Below the pieces are notes generated by a model. That model searched no databases. It had not been told where the DNA came from and saw only the letters and a list, made by a program, of their open reading frames with translations. Shown piece by piece: positions 7,301-8,921 of a DNA stretch of 8,921 nucleotides. The stretch covers positions 1 to 8,921 of the forward strand of contig JBKDGH010000127.1 of NCBI GenBank assembly GCA_046336655.1, read 5' to 3'. Position numbers and translations under genes: made by a program. Positions within the stretch are counted from its first letter, which is position 1. The number at the start of each line of letters is the position of its first letter. This DNA is from CANGTU01 sp046336655. GTDB lineage: Bacteria > Bacteroidota > Bacteroidia > Flavobacteriales_D > Sanyastnellaceae.

Positions 7301-8356
7301 CACTTCGCTTGCCGCCGCGAGGTCATCGAGACCATCAAGATCAAAATCTGCGCTGACCATTTCACGCACCTGCCACATGTTGAATGCCACTATTGAAGGA
7401 ATGGCAAAGAGACCGGTGTCGTTGGCGGTATTTATGACGATTTCATCCGTACCTCCCACGAAGGCATCCACAAGGCCGTTGCCATCGATATCGGTAGCGA
7501 GGATGCTCGACGGACCGTTCATGACACAGACCGAGCCGTTGGATGAGAACCCGCTGCCGGCATCGTTAGTAAATGAACGGACATCGTTGCTATTGATTCC
7601 ACAAGCCGCTACGTCGATGAAGCCATCATTATTGAAATCGGCCACGGTGAGCCCGATGGGATTGTTCAGTGCGGCGGTTATTTGTGTGGCTGCGCTGAAA
7701 GTGCCGTTGCCGTTGTTGAGGAGATAGCTCACCCGGTTGGCTGTAAACCGGCACACCACCAGATCGGTATCTCCGTCGTTGTCGAGGTCGGTGGCCGCGA
7801 GACGCCTCGGACCGCCCAGAGAAGCAGCTATCACCGCGGCGGCCTCAAACTCACCGTTTCCGTTGTTGCGAAACCACACAATCTGATTGGCAGCCTGGGC
7901 GCAGGCCACCACGTCGGTCAAACCATCCCCATCGAGGTCGGCAGGTACGGCATGTGTAGCGAAGTTAACAGCGCCGGGAAGCTGCACGGCGGGCTGAAAT
8001 GAGCCGTCGCCATTCCCTGCATACCAGCGCACAGCGTTATCAACGGCCGAAGCCACCACAAGATCGGCATGTCCATCCGCGTTGAAGTCGGCGGTATTTA
8101 CCGATCGGGGCCCGTTCAGCGCGCCTTCAATTCGGGTGATGGGTAAAAAATCACCATCACCAGCGTTGAGGAGAATGCCGAGACTGCTGTCCATCGATCC
8201 GGCCGCTACGAGGTCGGGATAGCCATCGGCATTGAAATCGGCAGTGGCGAGGCCGAAAGGCGATTGGATGAGGTAGTTATCGGCCACAGGGTTCTCAAAC
8301 TGAGCGGTGGCTTGCAGGCAAAGCATACCGGCAAGGAGATAAAAGAGAAGTCGCAT
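4319..8356 (-). CDS. Large secreted FG-GAP/VCBS beta-propeller protein with Cys module, DUF7619-like and Ig-like domains and T9SS type A sorting domain
   Basis: The product has 1345 residues. The ATG at 8356 is followed directly by a signal peptide (residues 1-18, LLFYLLAGMLCLQATA, cleavage before Gln19), which supports the start. Fourteen FG-GAP/VCBS repeats begin near residues 39, 89, 139, 189, 239, 288, 336, 385, 434, 482, 532, 580, 630 and 680. Each carries a Ca2+-loop motif of the form DFNxDGxxDLV; the ninth and last two are degenerate. Residues 711-757 hold two CTxPxAxNYxPxA copies with eight cysteines. Residues 758-~860 resemble an SdrD_B/CarboxypepD_reg-like beta-sandwich. Residues ~975-1115 match the family I recall as DUF7619 (AYDPNDKQP, YTIRFQNTGNAA, AFIYFDQNPPIQTN). 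Residues ~1119-1263 are Ig-like (YYQWYFNG), and ~1270-1345 are a T9SS type A sorting domain. The role is inferred as surface or extracellular binding; no catalytic domain is visible. Confidence 0.93.
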   Translation of the reverse strand: MRLLFYLLAGMLCLQATAQFENPVADNYLIQSPFGLATADFNADGYPDLVAAGSMDSSLGILLNAGDGDFLPITRIEGALNGPRSVNTADFNADGHADLVVASAVDNAVRWYAGNGDGSFQPAVQLPGAVNFATHAVPADLDGDGLTDVVACAQAANQIVWFRNNGNGEFEAAAVIAASLGGPRRLAATDLDNDGDTDLVVCRFTANRVSYLLNNGNGTFSAATQITAALNNPIGLTVADFNNDGFIDVAACGINSNDVRSFTNDAGSGFSSNGSVCVMNGPSSILATDIDGNGLVDAFVGGTDEIVINTANDTGLFAIPSIVAFNMWQVREMVSADFDLDGLDDLAAASEVNNAIIVNYQTDTLQFNAKLIHTFHRPRPEFLTGNLDDDGLTDLILLSSIQHHITWRKARANGRYVFGGEISPLFSPHSAVLFDRGGDGDSDFIATTSSGGIHLIEQTEGGFLNPVLIDTLVLQPGKLLLADMNLDGFDDLLAASNLTGSLWMKAATDDSNFSGAVQIAEGVGTVAELFVSDFDGNGLPDVLLRSAQAATILMQSAPDVYDALEAWSLSGVAVSSLDMADLDSDGDDDIAMADHTTGQVNWVENTGNGTFAAPQPLSDATGAPTTIRIADIDFDSTPEIAAISRSQGSVWLLSAPSEPAPPVLVSTALQGLNPSYFDFADHDGNTTPDLIIYCDTGEAVHVMINTSLSGCTEPAACNYDPSALYDDNSCCTGDCGCTDPLAINYNPNATCPTNTCEYQLSGMVFHDANANGTFDAGDYPLSAWPVTLLPEGLVAYTDQQGVYSFPVSVFETASISVMPTAAYPGASGPLEIELSWPPMSWQNHFALLPGDELAGLQLQLTSICNEYLCATVAYHTLSAHNTGNAMLSGALTLTPDAAFSAVVFEETTEPFSGAPLVIPFDELVPGEIRQWQIGLHTPGVESIGEFLPVHASASGITASQSTVSASDSTLTELTCAYDPNDKQPLPVGYAEPHFILGDTPLQYTIRFQNTGNAAASLVVLRDTLSVLLDHTTLEILDASHHMSALFDPSMRLLQFTFPNIQLPPAEQDTDASQGFVRFTISPVINIQPGEVITNEAFIYFDQNPPIQTNEPFHTVFDCGDHLAEFSLGPYYCTGDDLNVSSNAQYIETHTWLLNDEPAGSGAVWNTLLDESLTSITHIASNPICIATVEQTLVVHPIPEIEAVADNNLLQANGGAYYQWYFNGNPIDGANDDTYLAEEPGIYVVQGFSEWGCTAVSDQIEVVVGVSGEVYRELTVYPVPARDRIFLAPVPPGAKFMLFDITGRCLSEGPATSAGIPVENLAEGCYALVLSTSQNHTHTLKVVVER

Positions 8357-8404
8357 AGAGATAATTAATATGAATCAGAAAAAGCCTGAATTTCAGTACG
8401 AGCG

Positions 8405-8412
8405 GAAATATA
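8405..8412 (-). promoter_or_regulatory. Candidate Bacteroidota -7 promoter element
   Basis: On the minus strand these bases read TATATTTC, one mismatch from the Bacteroidota -7 consensus TAnnTTTG. They lie 48 bases before the ATG of the 4319-8356 gene, which would give a leader of roughly 40 bases. The expected TTG near -33 is not at good spacing: the nearest TTG is only about 13 bases upstream. This is the best match in the leader but remains weak. Confidence 0.27.
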
Positions 8413-8441
8413 GGAAAAATGTCATCAATCCGTTATGCTGT

Positions 8442-8467
8442 TAGATTCTGGATACTAGATGCTAGAT
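8442..8467. repeat. Degenerate TAGAT-motif repeat cluster
   Basis: TAGAT occurs at 8442-8446, 8456-8460 and 8463-8467, the last two as CTAGAT spaced 7 bases apart. The bases between are close variants (TCTGGATA, ACTAGATGC), as expected from a decayed short tandem array. No binding-site assignment is possible from the sequence alone. Confidence 0.45.
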
Positions 8468-8533
8468 AACCTTGCCGGGGCGGTGGTCATTGTCGCCGGG
8501 CGTTTCCCGAGTTCCGAATTGAAGAGCGAGAAT

Positions 8534-8606
8534 GAGAGCGAGAGCGGGTGGCGGCGGGAATTTCGCTTTACATCGCAAGGCCGGATCGCTCTCCGCTCTC
8601 GCTCTC
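8534..8606. repeat. Inverted repeat between the GAGAGCG-rich and CGCTCTC-rich tracts
   Basis: GAGAGCGAGAGCG at 8534-8546 is the exact reverse complement of CGCTCTCGCTCTC at 8594-8606, and equally of 8607-8619, giving a 13-bp stem with a 47- or 60-base loop. Because the right side is a tandem array, the left arm can pair in more than one register. A less perfect extension of the left arm starts at 8523 (AGAGCGAGAAT). Confidence 0.75.
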
Positions 8607-8625
8607 CGCTCTCGCTCTCCGCTCT
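8587..8625. repeat. Three perfect tandem copies of the 13-bp unit CGCTCTCCGCTCT
   Basis: The units lie at 8587-8599, 8600-8612 and 8613-8625 with no mismatch. Each unit is itself two CGCTCT hexamers separated by one C, so the tract is a pyrimidine-rich strand with G at regular positions. Perfect identity suggests recent expansion or slippage, and the copy number may vary between strains. No gene overlaps it. Confidence 0.88.
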
Positions 8626-8642
8626 GCGTTAGTCCAATCCCA

Positions 8643-8728
8643 GCATCTGTGGACGCGCCTTTGGCGGGTTGCCATGTGTGATGGCACTGCGCGGTCGCGG
8701 CAAGCCGGCTCAGCGCGGGAACAGATGC
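8643..8728. repeat. 86-bp nested imperfect palindrome (MITE- or structured-RNA-like)
   Basis: Outer arms GCATCTGT (8643-8650) and ACAGATGC (8721-8728) pair perfectly. A second block, CGCGC (8654-8658) with GCGCG (8713-8717), continues the stem after a 3-base internal loop. A third, GGCGGGTTGCC (8663-8673) with GGCAAGCCGGC (8699-8709), pairs at 9 of 11 positions. An alternative inner hairpin is TGCCAT (8670-8675), loop GTGTG, ATGGCA (8681-8686). The stepwise symmetry over 86 bases is unlikely to be chance. It could be a small non-autonomous element, a REP/BIME-type unit or a folded RNA. Neither strand encodes a credible protein. Confidence 0.6.
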
Positions 8729-8729
8729 G

Positions 8730-8743
8730 AGGCCCCACGGCCT
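8730..8743. repeat. Short GC-rich hairpin beside the palindrome
   Basis: AGGCC (8730-8734), loop CCAC, GGCCT (8739-8743). A T5 run follows at 8751-8755 on the plus strand, but seven bases separate it from the stem and no plus-strand gene precedes it, so it is a poor intrinsic terminator candidate. Confidence 0.4.
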
Positions 8744-8760
8744 GAGTGCATTTTTAATGT

Positions 8761-8792
8761 GGTAATAGGGTAATGGGGTGATGGGGTAATTA
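8761..8792. repeat. Four tandem 8-bp GGTRATGG-type units
   Basis: The units are GGTAATAG (8761-8768), GGTAATGG (8769-8776), GGTGATGG (8777-8784) and GGTAATTA (8785-8792). The inner two differ at one base, while the outer two diverge at their ends. This is a short G-rich minisatellite in a non-coding context. Confidence 0.75.
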
Positions 8793-8829
8793 CGCCTCTT
8801 CGCTGAGCGGCCAGTGATCCGGCGAGGTT

Positions 8830-8853
8830 TCCATTCTCTTCTATCCATTCTCT
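8830..8853. repeat. TCCATTCTCT direct duplication
   Basis: TCCATTCTCT occurs at 8830-8839 and 8844-8853, separated by TCTA, and is followed by the related ATTCTCC (8854-8860). The 14-base period and pyrimidine bias suggest a small slippage-derived repeat. Confidence 0.6.
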
Positions 8854-8921
8854 ATTCTCCGAAATCCATGTCTTGGATGCGGAAATACGATTCTATTTAT
8901 TTGTCACTTTTCTTTAGAAGA

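Larger units (their letters stand above)
8357..8921. other. Gene-free region made of short tandem repeats and palindromes
   Basis: These 565 bases contain no ORF with recognisable protein features. The longest open frame (8462-8848, minus strand) translates the repeats themselves and shows low-complexity Arg/Ala/Pro-rich text. From left to right the region holds the leader of the 4319-8356 gene, a TAGAT-motif cluster, a purine-rich arm facing three 13-bp CGCTCTCCGCTCT units, an 86-bp imperfect palindrome, a short GC-rich hairpin, four 8-bp GGTRATGG-type units, a TCCATTCTCT duplication, and the start of what may be another palindrome. Base composition changes sharply from block to block, from AT-rich at the ends to GC-rich at about 8540-8745. 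The pattern suggests accumulated intergenic repeats rather than decayed coding sequence. Confidence 0.75.

Noticed and set aside
8521..8728. CRISPR array
   Set aside because: The repeats are 8-13 bp, directly adjacent and without unique spacers of constant size; no cas gene is present.
8548..8745. 65-residue open frame on the plus strand as a small gene
   Set aside because: About half of it is the translated 13-bp array and the palindrome; nothing suggests protein coding.
8730..8755. Intrinsic terminator from the AGGCC/GGCCT hairpin and T5
   Set aside because: The T run is seven bases from the stem and no plus-strand gene precedes it within the window.
8462..8848. 128-residue open frame on the minus strand as a gene
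   Set aside because: It runs straight through the tandem repeats and the palindrome, and gives low-complexity Arg/Ala/Pro-rich text with no domain or signal.

Overview
The window most likely comes from a member of the Bacteroidota, of the Flavobacteriia/Cytophagia/Saprospiria type. Three of its four genes encode large secreted proteins that end in type IX secretion system (T9SS) sorting domains, two of type A and one of type B (gliding-motility-associated C-terminal domain). They also carry modules common in this phylum: FG-GAP/VCBS repeats, a CTxPxAxNYxPxA cysteine module, PKD/Ig-like repeats, and Lys-C-type proteases with a T9SS tail. The genus cannot be resolved from the sequence. No tRNA, rRNA, CRISPR array or transposase gene was seen.

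Layout. Positions 1-1575 (+) hold the 3' part of a secreted lysyl-endopeptidase-like serine protease whose start lies before the window. Five bases later comes ung, uracil-DNA glycosylase (1581-2246, +). Its stop codon lies one base from the stop of a converging gene (2248-4212, -) for an L-type-lectin, PKD-like, T9SS type B protein. Upstream of that gene, 4213-4318 is almost filled by two tandem copies of a REP-like palindromic repeat. Next is a 4 kb gene (4319-8356, -) for a secreted protein with fourteen FG-GAP repeats, probably two seven-bladed beta-propellers, followed by a cysteine module, a DUF7619-like region, Ig-like domains and a type A sorting domain.

Positions 8357-8921 contain no credible gene. 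They are a mosaic of short tandem repeats and nested palindromes: TAGAT motifs, a GAGAGCG-rich arm opposing three perfect 13-bp CGCTCTCCGCTCT units, an 86-bp imperfect palindrome, four 8-bp GGTRATGG-type units, a TCCATTCTCT duplication, and what looks like the start of another palindrome cut by the right edge.

How the genes work together. The three secreted proteins would share the Sec plus T9SS export route and act at the cell surface or outside the cell, in proteolysis, carbohydrate binding and adhesion or binding by the propellers. ung is an ordinary DNA-repair gene that sits among them and may be read through from the protease gene. Nothing in the sequence shows a dedicated system that joins the four genes. 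The least explained parts are the REP-like pair and the repeat mosaic at the right end.
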